DNA of 9,833 nt from NCBI GenBank assembly GCA_014729615.1, contig WJJQ01000082.1, positions 1 to 9,833 on the forward strand, read 5' to 3'. Within the stretch, counting starts at the first letter, position 1; each line of letters starts with the position of its first letter. This DNA is from Candidatus Peregrinibacteria bacterium (GTDB lineage Bacteria; Patescibacteriota; Gracilibacteria; UBA1369). Of the stretch, positions 1 to 5,542 are shown one piece after another. Under the pieces are notes generated by a model that was given only the letters and a program-made list of their open reading frames with translations, made no database searches and was not told the DNA's origin. The translations under genes and the position numbers were made by a program.

Positions 1-702
1 GAAGCACGGCGCAAATTCATTAGCCTTTTGCCCGAAGTGGCACGCAGACAGTTGTGGCAAGAAAAAGGTTTTGAATCTTTGTATCACTTTGCCGCCGTGC
101 TGGCCGGTATCAGTCGTGACCAAGTTCAACGTGTACTTCAACTTGAAAAACGCTTTGAAGACAAACCAGCTTTAAAGAAAGTACTGGTTAAAGGTGAAAT
201 CAGTGTGAACAAACTTGCGCGGGTGGCATCAATTGCGACCGAACAAAACCAAACTGAACTGGTTAACATGACAAAAAACCTATCATCAAGATCGCTTGAA
301 CAAGCCGTAAAAGAGCATAAATCTGTGCACGTGATCAGGTTTGAAATGGCCGATGACGTTAAACAAAAATTACAACAATTACATGAAGAGGGAATAGATG
401 TGAATGAAATGTTAAGAAAAATGCTCAATCAACGTGACCGGCAGATTGAGCAAAACAACCAGCTTGAAGCACCGGCCAAATCAAGCTACATACCCGTCAA
501 AATCAGACGGGCAGTGCAATACAAATATGGCAATAAATGCGCGGTGCCCGGTTGTCCACATAAAGCGACAAACATTCATCACACATTAAGGCGTGCGGTA
601 GGTAAAATCCACAGCCCTAAATTTATGGTGCCGCTTTGCAAAGCACATCACGACCTTGAGCATTTAACCGATGAAAGGGTGATGATGCATAGAAGATTAT
701 AA
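1..702 (+). CDS. HNH endonuclease, 5' end missing (partial)
   Basis: The frame is open from base 1, so the gene begins before the window; the internal TTG at 28 is not needed as a start. It ends at TAA 700-702. The visible 233 residues have a helical N-terminal part (leucine-rich, with an LYHFAAVLAGIS segment) and a charged middle. A C-terminal HNH zinc-finger nuclease fold follows, with the visible order CAVPGC, NIHHTL, then LCKAHHDLEH. These supply a C-x4-C pair, the His-His of the active site, and a C-x2-H-H ligand group. The arrangement resembles small HNH proteins with a helical N-terminal domain that occur in many copies in CPR-type genomes; their substrate is not established, and a mobile or DNA-degrading role is possible. 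The HNH call is seen in the sequence. The family placement and any function beyond metal-dependent DNA cleavage are inference. Confidence 0.8.
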   Translation, partial: EARRKFISLLPEVARRQLWQEKGFESLYHFAAVLAGISRDQVQRVLQLEKRFEDKPALKKVLVKGEISVNKLARVASIATEQNQTELVNMTKNLSSRSLEQAVKEHKSVHVIRFEMADDVKQKLQQLHEEGIDVNEMLRKMLNQRDRQIEQNNQLEAPAKSSYIPVKIRRAVQYKYGNKCAVPGCPHKATNIHHTLRRAVGKIHSPKFMVPLCKAHHDLEHLTDERVMMHRRL

Positions 703-715
703 AAACCGACCCCAT

Positions 716-744
716 TTGCAACCGCGAGAAATGCATACTATAAT
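716..744 (+). promoter_or_regulatory. sigma70-type promoter for the tRNA-Pro transcript
   Basis: TTGCAA (716-721, 4/6 to the -35 consensus) and a perfect TATAAT (739-744) are separated by exactly 17 bp, so transcription should start near 751. It lies just after the HNH stop codon and is the only good promoter seen before the tRNA. The 10-mer CGACCCCATT (707-716) abuts the -35 box, and the same 10-mer precedes the 5485-5513 promoter. Confidence 0.7.
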
Positions 745-764
745 GGCTTCCGCCTTCAAACATG

Positions 765-789
765 CCAAACGTCGGGGTGTGCGCAGTTG
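765..789 (+). repeat. truncated copy of the tRNA-Pro 5' end
   Basis: These 25 bases repeat 872-897 except for one missing G. The match covers the 8 nt before the tRNA and its first 18 nt (acceptor strand and start of the D arm). The similarity then fades: the sequence after it gives no anticodon arm with Pro identity and no T arm, so it cannot be a working tRNA. It lies 14 nt after the predicted start of transcription, so it would be part of the tRNA precursor's leader. Either a decayed tandem duplicate or a rearrangement scar would explain it. Confidence 0.75.
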
Positions 790-879
790 AGCGCCTGCGG
801 CCAGTCAAAATGTTCGCGCTAAATGCGCGCTGTGCACATGACGAGGCGCGCAAATCAAAACAATCAGTAAACCAAACGT
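790..879 (+). other. G+C-rich structured leader of the tRNA transcript
   Basis: No gene is seen between the broken tRNA copy and the tRNA. The stretch is much richer in G+C than the flanking genes and can form two local stems: AGCGC (790-794) with GCGCT (816-820), and TGCGCGC (824-830) with GCGCGCA (846-852). The second loop holds the palindrome TGTGCACA (831-838). There is no T run, so it is not an intrinsic terminator. It probably belongs to the 5' leader removed by RNase P. Confidence 0.4.
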
Positions 880-956
880 CGGGGTGTGGCGCAGTTGGCT
901 AGCGCGCACGCATGGGGTGCGTGAGGTCGTCGGTTCAAATCCGGCCTCCCCGACCA
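880..956 (+). tRNA. tRNA-Pro (anticodon GGG)
   Basis: A full cloverleaf can be drawn by hand. The acceptor strands are 880-886 and 946-952. The anticodon stem is CACGC (907-911) with GCGTG (919-923), around the loop ATGGGGT; the anticodon is GGG at 914-916. The variable loop is 5 nt. The T stem GTCGG/CCGGC encloses TTCAAAT, the discriminator is A953, and CCA is encoded (954-956). The 5' CGGGGTGTGGCGCAG is typical of bacterial tRNA-Pro. The sixth acceptor pair is a T-T mismatch. GGG reads CCC and CCU. The tRNA lies only 17 nt before the kinase start, so the two are probably transcribed together. Confidence 0.95.
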
Positions 957-973
957 TTCTAACTTATCATTTT

Positions 974-1459
974 ATGAAAAATGCAAAAAAATTTGCACTA
1001 CTCATTGGTTTACAAGGCTCCGGTAAAACTAGTTTTGCAGAAAAAATTTTAGTCCCCAAGGGATACAAATTCATAAATGGAGACAAATTTTTACAAAAAA
1101 AAGAAACCGACCTCCCCTATGAAAAAATTAAAAAAATTGCAAATGAAGTTATATCAAGTAATTTTACCGGCCTATTGTTAGAATTTAACAATTCTAATTC
1201 ATCCGTAAGAAAAAAGCTTATAAATATTGGAAGCCAAATGGGCATGGAAACAGAATATTTTATAATGTCAACTTCTATACAAATCTCTTTAAAACAAAAT
1301 AGACAAAGAAAAGATAATCAAAACATTCCCGAGGAAATAATAAAAAAAAGACACAAGCTGTTAACAGAAACTCCCCCTGACTTTTCTGAAGGCGTGAAAA
1401 AAATTTTTAAAATCTCAAAAAACAGTTACAATAATTACCTTATAATTGATGTTGCTTGA
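974..1459 (+). CDS. P-loop kinase resembling polynucleotide 5'-kinases (AAA_33 type)
   Basis: The product is a 161-residue, probably cytoplasmic, single-domain protein. ATG 974 is the first Met after the tRNA; starts further upstream in frame would lie inside the tRNA. Walker A is GLQGSGKT (residues 12-19). An Asp follows the second strand (NGDKF, D37), where kinases of this group keep the catalytic base. The LEFNNSN segment (69-75) matches the 'DNTN' strand end of PNKP-type kinases. Next come an N/R-rich stretch (NRQRKDN, 109-115), IPEEII, and a PPDFSEGVKKIFKI end like the 'FE.P...EGF..I' tail of that family. Known members phosphorylate 5'-OH ends of nucleic acids; related AAA_33 proteins act on other substrates, so the substrate is not certain. 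No Shine-Dalgarno sequence is seen, and there is no room for a separate promoter after the tRNA. It is visibly more A+T-rich than its neighbours, with long A runs and AAA lysine codons, which may indicate transfer. Confidence 0.7.
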   Translation: MKNAKKFALLIGLQGSGKTSFAEKILVPKGYKFINGDKFLQKKETDLPYEKIKKIANEVISSNFTGLLLEFNNSNSSVRKKLINIGSQMGMETEYFIMSTSIQISLKQNRQRKDNQNIPEEIIKKRHKLLTETPPDFSEGVKKIFKISKNSYNNYLIIDVA

Positions 1460-1498
1460 TATTTAATTCTTCTTTCACATAGAATTAACCAAGCAACA
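1450..1498 (+). terminator. stem-loop at the kinase stop codon, possible weak terminator
   Basis: A 9-bp outer stem (1450-1458 with 1490-1498, GTTGCTTG/CAAGCAAC core) and an 8-bp inner stem (TTAATTCT 1463-1470 with AGAATTAA 1481-1488) are joined by a small asymmetric internal loop and capped by a 10-nt loop. The kinase TGA (1457-1459) is inside it. Downstream is CTAAATTTTACC, which gives only a poor U tract, so termination may be partial. It could instead protect the 3' end of the mRNA or act as an operator. Confidence 0.45.
1456..1485 (+). promoter_or_regulatory. candidate promoter for the peptidase gene
   Basis: TTGATA (1456-1461, 5/6) and TAGAAT (1480-1485, 5/6) are 18 bp apart. They predict a start near 1492 and a ~31-nt leader before TTG 1523. 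The boxes are embedded in the 1450-1498 stem-loop, so either the A+T-rich hairpin mimics a promoter or the inverted repeat doubles as a regulator site. Confidence 0.4.
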
Positions 1499-1522
1499 CT
1501 AAATTTTACCAAAAAAATCTTT

Positions 1523-2191
1523 TTGAAATTCTTAGCTGCAATTTTCATAACAATCTATTCGGGAGTTTTAACCAATCATGATCAAAAATTTTACCAACTG
1601 ATAACCACCCCCAAAGAACTTCCCGCGGAAATTCAACTGAATGTACCCTTTACACCGCAAGCCCCATTTGGAATATGGGATGCCGACCATAACGAAGCCT
1701 GCGAAGAAGCGGCACTGGTAATGGTGAACGCCTACCTCGATAATGAAAAACTGACTCCCGAATCGGCTGATACGCAAATACTTCGTTTAATAGGATGGGA
1801 AGAGCTAAACGGATACAAAGTGGACGTCGATGCGCGTGAAATGGGTCAACTTGCCAACGATTATTTGTACAAAAACTATAAAATATATTATGACGACCAG
1901 GTTACGGAAAATAGAATAAAAACCTTACTCAATAAAGGATATCCCGTAATTTTACCGGTAGCGGGACAAACGTTGGGAAACCCCTATTTCAGAGGTGAAG
2001 GACCGCCTTATCACGTAATCGTTCTCATTGGCTACAACGAAACAAATTTCATTACGCATGATCCGGGCACAAGAAACGGCGAAAGTTATGAATATTCAAT
2101 TGACACTATCATGAATTCAATTCACGATTGGACAGGCAACAAGCAAACAATAAAAGAAGGCCGCAAAGCCATGTTAATCATGACCCCATAA
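1523..2191 (+). CDS. C39-like (papain-fold) cysteine peptidase, membrane-anchored or secreted
   Basis: The product has 222 residues from TTG 1523, the only usual start codon before the hydrophobic N terminus (FLAAIFITIYSGVLT, 3-17), which should act as a signal peptide or anchor. The peptidase C39-like pattern is complete: VPFTPQAPFG with the oxyanion-hole Gln46, the nucleophile in NEACEEAA (Cys60), the His in PPYHVIVLIGY (His164), and Asp180 in HDPGT. Enzymes of this Peptidase_C39_2 group hydrolyse peptide or amide bonds outside the cell, and many act on cell-wall or exported proteins; the substrate here is unknown. The adjacent 2196 gene follows after 4 nt, so they form one operon. It lies in the same frame as the kinase, separated from it by one TGA and 21 sense codons. 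No Shine-Dalgarno sequence is visible. I am confident of the fold and catalytic residues, less so of the start. Confidence 0.82.
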   Translation: MKFLAAIFITIYSGVLTNHDQKFYQLITTPKELPAEIQLNVPFTPQAPFGIWDADHNEACEEAALVMVNAYLDNEKLTPESADTQILRLIGWEELNGYKVDVDAREMGQLANDYLYKNYKIYYDDQVTENRIKTLLNKGYPVILPVAGQTLGNPYFRGEGPPYHVIVLIGYNETNFITHDPGTRNGESYEYSIDTIMNSIHDWTGNKQTIKEGRKAMLIMTP

Positions 2192-2195
2192 ACAA

Positions 2196-2660
2196 ATGCC
2201 AGAATACTTAGTACACGGTTCCAAGCTCAAAACATATGACCCGAACGGATATCCCACGATAAGGGAAACCAGTTATTCATTCATTACCGAATCCAATCAG
2301 GGCAGAATAACGACAGTGGAATACCCTGAATCAGAAGCCAACAAACCCGACAGAAAAACAAAAATAGTTGAAAATATTATTATTGAAGATCTGAATATTT
2401 TAAGAAACGAAGTAAGAGATGCCATTTGTGGCATTTTAGTTCATGAAGACCACAAACATCGAGAAGTGGCATACACGGAAACCGACACCTACTGGCGATA
2501 TTTTTATTATCCCGATACCAAATCAATTCGACTTGAAACAACAGTCCAAAAAGAAACATGCGCTCCCAGACAAAAGCCCACTAATCATGCATCCATGACA
2601 AATAAGTTTCTGCAACCGCAAGAAATCCCGGCAGCGGTCTTACAAAAATTGAAACAGTAA
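2196..2660 (+). CDS. hypothetical protein, cotranslated with the C39-like peptidase
   Basis: The product has 154 residues from ATG 2196, 4 nt after the peptidase stop, so it is probably made from the same mRNA. I do not recognise a family. There is no signal peptide or membrane segment, so it should be cytoplasmic unless exported by another route. The composition is polar and charged, with many Thr, Glu and Tyr. A short amphipathic helix-like segment (NILRNEVRDAICGILV, near 68-83) is followed by a His-rich HEDHKHRE and an aromatic TYWRYFYYPD stretch that looks like beta strands. Two cysteines, in DAICG and KETCA, are the only ones. The tight spacing to a peptidase suggests a partner such as an inhibitor or substrate, but nothing in the sequence proves it. 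The stop is 2 bp from the stop of the opposite-strand gene. Confidence 0.75.
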   Translation: MPEYLVHGSKLKTYDPNGYPTIRETSYSFITESNQGRITTVEYPESEANKPDRKTKIVENIIIEDLNILRNEVRDAICGILVHEDHKHREVAYTETDTYWRYFYYPDTKSIRLETTVQKETCAPRQKPTNHASMTNKFLQPQEIPAAVLQKLKQ

Positions 2661-2662
2661 AA

Positions 2663-5311
2663 TTATTTTTCCTTTCTACCTCCGGTAAAGAATCCAATAT
2701 AAATCACCGCACCGGCCACAACCACTCCCACACCGATCAAAAAGTATAGGAATATTGGCGCGCCTTCATCGCCACCGGCCAATCCTCCAAAAATTCCGCC
2801 GGTCCGCGACTCATCCGCCTCATCGGCGGCACCTTTCAAATCTAGTTCCGGAATAATTTCAATTTCTCCCTGCTCCGTAATTTCAAAAGGAATTCTAATG
2901 GTATCAGACTGGGCACCATCTTTTTTTCTGGTAGCCGTAACAAAAACTTCGTGCTCCCCAACTGCAAGTCTTTTCGGAGCAATAATTTCAAACTCACCGG
3001 TAATAGCATCCGCTATCAAAACGGAAGATGTAACAATTGACCTCCATGTAGCCGTTACTTTACTTCCAAATTCAGTTTCACCCACCAAATAAGGCTTGTC
3101 ATCATCAATAACCAATGTCAAAGATTCAAATTCCACATCAGATGGAATTTCTTCACCGGAAAGTTCTTTCGGTACGGGCTTATCAACCAGCAAAGTTGAA
3201 TCAATTACTATTCTTACAGGATTAGAACTAACCACCTTCGATTGTTCAGTCAACAGAGCTTTAGCGACCAAAATATATTCACCATCTCTAATTGGAGTTT
3301 CTGTTTGAAAAATAAAAATATCATTCTCATCAGTAATAACATTTCCAAGAACAATTTCTTGTCCCGCTTCATTTCGCAAATAAATGGCAACTTTACCTCC
3401 CGCCGGTGCCACACCCTTTATTATGGGAGTAGTATCGGAAACATATTGTCCTTGCGTAAAATTAGTAATCTTCACACCCAAATCTTCTATGCTGTTCACA
3501 ACTAACGGATCAGTTCCATAAAGATTAATTTCATCGGAATCCGTCAAACCATCACCATCAGTATCCGCATCTCTAGGATTTGTTCCAAATTGATATTCCA
3601 GTTTGTCAGAAACACCATCACCGTCTGTATCGGCGATACCGGTTTCCACATCAATTTCGAATTCCTCTTCCCAATCATCCGCCACACCATCTTTATCTTC
3701 ATCCACCGGATAAGACTCCGGATCAAGCGGATCCGTTTCATTCAAAACTTCAATATAGTCACTATAATTATCATCATCCGTATCGGGTACAAACGGATTT
3801 GTATTATGCGTCACAACTTCATCATAATCCGACAGTCTGTCGGCATCGGAATCTTTCAAAAAAGGATTGGTCCCGTAAATTTTAACTTCATCACCATCAC
3901 TTAAATTATCATCATCGGTATCTTCATCTTGCGGATTGGTAAAATATACGGTTGATTCCATATAGTTTTTCAAATCATCCTCATCATTATCGGCATTTAA
4001 TGCCTCAAAATGGGATTCATCGCTCAAATATAAATTCAATCGATCTATCATGTCTTGCAGCTCCTCCTCGGTAATAACCTCATCAGGACGAAACTCGCTT
4101 CCTTCTTCACAATCAACCATGTCAATAATACAAGATAAATTCAAATACCGCGGATACCACCATGCTGCCGCTCTGCTGATATCAATGTCGCTAAAAGGGG
4201 TTGTTTGGGCTATAACCGCTTCAAGTCCACCCAATTCGGCCTCAATTTCGTCATAATATTTCCATTCAATCAATTCTACCGAACCCAGCAATACTTTTAA
4301 CGCTTCCATTCGTGAAATAATTTGATCGGGCTTAAAAGGACTTTGCGGCTCCTCGTAGTAACCTTGAACATTTCCTAAAATCGTACCCAAATTTATAGCA
4401 TATGTAAATTCATGATCAGCCGTCACATCCGGATAAAACTGTGATTCAGCAAAACCTCCAACTTCATCAAGTTGAACATTATCAAAATTTGTTATCGCGA
4501 GAAAAATAGACATACATGCCTCTAAATCGTTGTTACATTTATCAATAATTTCCGAATATGTTTCACCTAAATCAAACTCTTCGCTGATTAAATGTAAAAT
4601 TTCTCCACGAGTTACACTTAACTCATCGGGTATATCTTCATCCGTTACAATTACAGGTGGAGGTGAAGGTATTGTCCTGGTTTCTTGCGCCGGTCCGGGC
4701 GGAGCAACAACTACCGGTGCTGGTTCGGGTGTTGGAGTTGGAGTCGGAGTAGGCGCAGGCTCCGGTTGAGGCGTCGGTGTTGGTTCGGGCTCAGGCGTAG
4801 GTTCCGGTTCAGGCTCAGGAGTAGGTTCCGGTTCAGGCTCAGGTTGAGGCGTCGGTGTTGGGTCAGGATCGGGCGTTGATCCGCCTCCTGTTCCGCCGCC
4901 ACCGCCACCGCCCCCACCTATTACAGTAGGAGGTGCTGTTACCGTTAATAGAGCTTGATCGGACACTCCCCTGAAAGAAGCTCGAATATAGGCGTTCCCG
5001 GTTCTAATAGCTGTTGCCAACCCGGTCGCGTTCACGCTTGCAACGTATGTATTTTGCGAACTCCATACTGTTTCGGGATCATTTGTCACATCTATTTGAC
5101 TACCATCTTCCAAATTTACCGTAGCCGTAAATTGCTGAGTTGTTCCCTTTTGTATTTGCGGCGTTAACGGTGTTACATCCATAGTTGTGGGCGCGCTAAA
5201 CAAAGGCAGGCCAACATTCGTTTGTTGAGCGTAAATCGCGGGTGAAACATTAGTAAACACCAATGCAATAAAAGCGGTTAATGAAAGTAACTTTGACAAT
5301 TTATATGACAT
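2663..5311 (-). CDS. large modular surface protein: BIG2, SLH-like, TSP3-type and Ig-like domains, C-terminal membrane anchor
   Basis: The product is 882 residues. ATG at 5311 is chosen over an upstream in-frame ATG at 5380 because it starts a classic signal peptide (1-28, ending AIYA) and lies ~28 nt after the predicted transcription start, whereas 5380 is upstream of the -10 box. Domains in order: BIG2-like Ig fold (about 43-124); a run of nine Gly then TGGG (132-144); a Pro/Glu/Thr stalk (147-219); SLH-like repeats, the clearest being QFYPDVTADHEFTYAINLG (291-309) through a SRMEALKVLL end, then PFSDIDISRAAAWWYP (372-387), with a weaker unit near 233. Next come acidic TSP3-type calcium-binding repeats (DTDGDGVSD, DADTDGDGLTDSDE and variants, about 463-602), two Ig-like domains (about 612-705 and 731-812), a transmembrane helix (853-875) and the basic tail GGRKEK. 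Cys pairs C259/C266 and C394/C401 are each seven apart within the SLH-like part. SLH modules usually bind cell-wall polymers; having both SLH-like modules and a membrane anchor is unusual. Likely role: envelope attachment or adhesion (inference). Confidence 0.85.
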   Translation of the reverse strand: MSYKLSKLLSLTAFIALVFTNVSPAIYAQQTNVGLPLFSAPTTMDVTPLTPQIQKGTTQQFTATVNLEDGSQIDVTNDPETVWSSQNTYVASVNATGLATAIRTGNAYIRASFRGVSDQALLTVTAPPTVIGGGGGGGGGTGGGSTPDPDPTPTPQPEPEPEPTPEPEPEPTPEPEPTPTPQPEPAPTPTPTPTPEPAPVVVAPPGPAQETRTIPSPPPVIVTDEDIPDELSVTRGEILHLISEEFDLGETYSEIIDKCNNDLEACMSIFLAITNFDNVQLDEVGGFAESQFYPDVTADHEFTYAINLGTILGNVQGYYEEPQSPFKPDQIISRMEALKVLLGSVELIEWKYYDEIEAELGGLEAVIAQTTPFSDIDISRAAAWWYPRYLNLSCIIDMVDCEEGSEFRPDEVITEEELQDMIDRLNLYLSDESHFEALNADNDEDDLKNYMESTVYFTNPQDEDTDDDNLSDGDEVKIYGTNPFLKDSDADRLSDYDEVVTHNTNPFVPDTDDDNYSDYIEVLNETDPLDPESYPVDEDKDGVADDWEEEFEIDVETGIADTDGDGVSDKLEYQFGTNPRDADTDGDGLTDSDEINLYGTDPLVVNSIEDLGVKITNFTQGQYVSDTTPIIKGVAPAGGKVAIYLRNEAGQEIVLGNVITDENDIFIFQTETPIRDGEYILVAKALLTEQSKVVSSNPVRIVIDSTLLVDKPVPKELSGEEIPSDVEFESLTLVIDDDKPYLVGETEFGSKVTATWRSIVTSSVLIADAITGEFEIIAPKRLAVGEHEVFVTATRKKDGAQSDTIRIPFEITEQGEIEIIPELDLKGAADEADESRTGGIFGGLAGGDEGAPIFLYFLIGVGVVVAGAVIYIGFFTGGRKEK
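4712..4918 (-). repeat. low-complexity tract coding for the poly-Gly and Pro/Glu/Thr stalk
   Basis: Read on the minus strand this encodes nine Gly plus TGGG, then about 54 residues made almost only of Pro alternating with Glu, Thr, Asp, Gln or Ala. The DNA is built of slipped copies of short units. For example, a 20-bp unit occurs exactly at 4764-4783 and again at 4842-4861, and an AGGTTCCGGTTCAGGCTCAGG-like unit repeats between them. The tract should be prone to length change by slippage; alternating Pro residues make it a stiff, extended spacer lifting the SLH-like and calcium-binding parts away from the BIG2 domain. Confidence 0.8.
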
Positions 5312-5345
5312 TTGTTTTTTTGTTTTTATTTTTTTTAATCCTAAA

Positions 5346-5374
5346 ATTATAACATAAATTTTTAAATCAGTAAA
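5346..5374 (-). promoter_or_regulatory. extended -10 promoter of the SLH/TSP3 surface-protein gene
   Basis: On the minus strand there is a perfect TATAAT (5351-5346) preceded by TGT, giving an extended -10 (TGnTATAAT). Seventeen bp upstream is TTTACT (5374-5369, 4/6 to TTGACA). Transcription should begin near 5339, giving a leader of ~28 nt, A-rich and without a Shine-Dalgarno sequence. This supports the 5311 start. Confidence 0.65.
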
Positions 5375-5415
5375 TTTCAATGATTTGCATCAAAAAATAA
5401 ATCAGGTAAATTTCG

Positions 5416-5468
5416 AGGCGGTGGGGTTATGGGTGCCTATATATACCTAGATCAACCCCGCCTTTTTT
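5416..5468 (+). terminator. rightward intrinsic terminator in the divergent intergenic region
   Basis: AGGC (5416-5419) plus GGGGTT (5423-5428) pair with AACCCC (5454-5459) plus GCCT (5460-5463), leaving a 3-nt bulge. The 25-nt loop can pair further (GGT with ACC). Six T follow directly (5463-5468). It points right, yet no annotated plus-strand gene ends close before it. It may stop antisense or read-through transcription coming from the 974-2660 genes, or end a short RNA. A weak TTGCAT (5385-5390) / TAAATT (5407-5412) pair just upstream could start such an RNA. Confidence 0.6.
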
Positions 5469-5484
5469 ATATCGACCCCATTCT

Positions 5485-5513
5485 TTGAAAAAAACGAATT
5501 TTTGTGCTATAAT
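5485..5513 (+). promoter_or_regulatory. strong extended -10 promoter of the WxL-like operon
   Basis: TTGAAA (5485-5490, 5/6), a 17-bp spacer ending in TGC, and a perfect TATAAT (5508-5513) make an extended -10 promoter. The start should be near 5520, leaving a leader of ~22 nt before ATG 5543. CGACCCCATT (5473-5482) lies just upstream, as it does at the tRNA promoter. Confidence 0.8.
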
Positions 5514-5537
5514 ATTCGGATATATTAAAATCCGAAT
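5514..5537 (+). promoter_or_regulatory. inverted repeat at the transcription start of the WxL-like operon
   Basis: ATTCGGA (5514-5520) and TCCGAAT (5531-5537) are perfect inverted copies 10 nt apart, starting right after the -10 box. Centre-to-centre spacing is 17 bp, which would suit a dimeric repressor. As RNA it would be a weak 5'-terminal hairpin just before the start codon. Confidence 0.45.
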
Positions 5538-5542
5538 TAAAA

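Noticed and set aside
765..880. Integrated mobile element with tRNA attachment sites
   Set aside because: The two copies of the tRNA 5' end enclose only about 80 bp with no integrase or other gene, so duplication or decay is simpler.
884..973. Extension of the kinase reading frame upstream into the tRNA
   Set aside because: Those codons are the tRNA itself; ATG 974 starts immediately before the Walker A strand, as expected for the family.
3544..3904. Overlapping open frames across the TSP3-repeat coding region, on both strands
   Set aside because: They arise from the biased Asp-rich codons of the real minus-strand gene; their products are low-complexity and have no start signals.
4685..4917. 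Gly/Arg-rich or Leu/Arg-rich open frames over the Pro/Glu stalk
   Set aside because: These are alternative-frame readings of a short-unit repeat; the stalk is explained by the 2663-5311 gene.
4712..4918. CRISPR-like or satellite array
   Set aside because: The repeat units are short, contiguous and in frame with a Pro-rich protein; there are no unique spacers and no cas genes.
5312..5380. Longer N terminus for the minus-strand surface protein, from ATG 5380
   Set aside because: It would be upstream of the -10 box (5346-5351) and would bury the signal peptide behind 23 odd residues.
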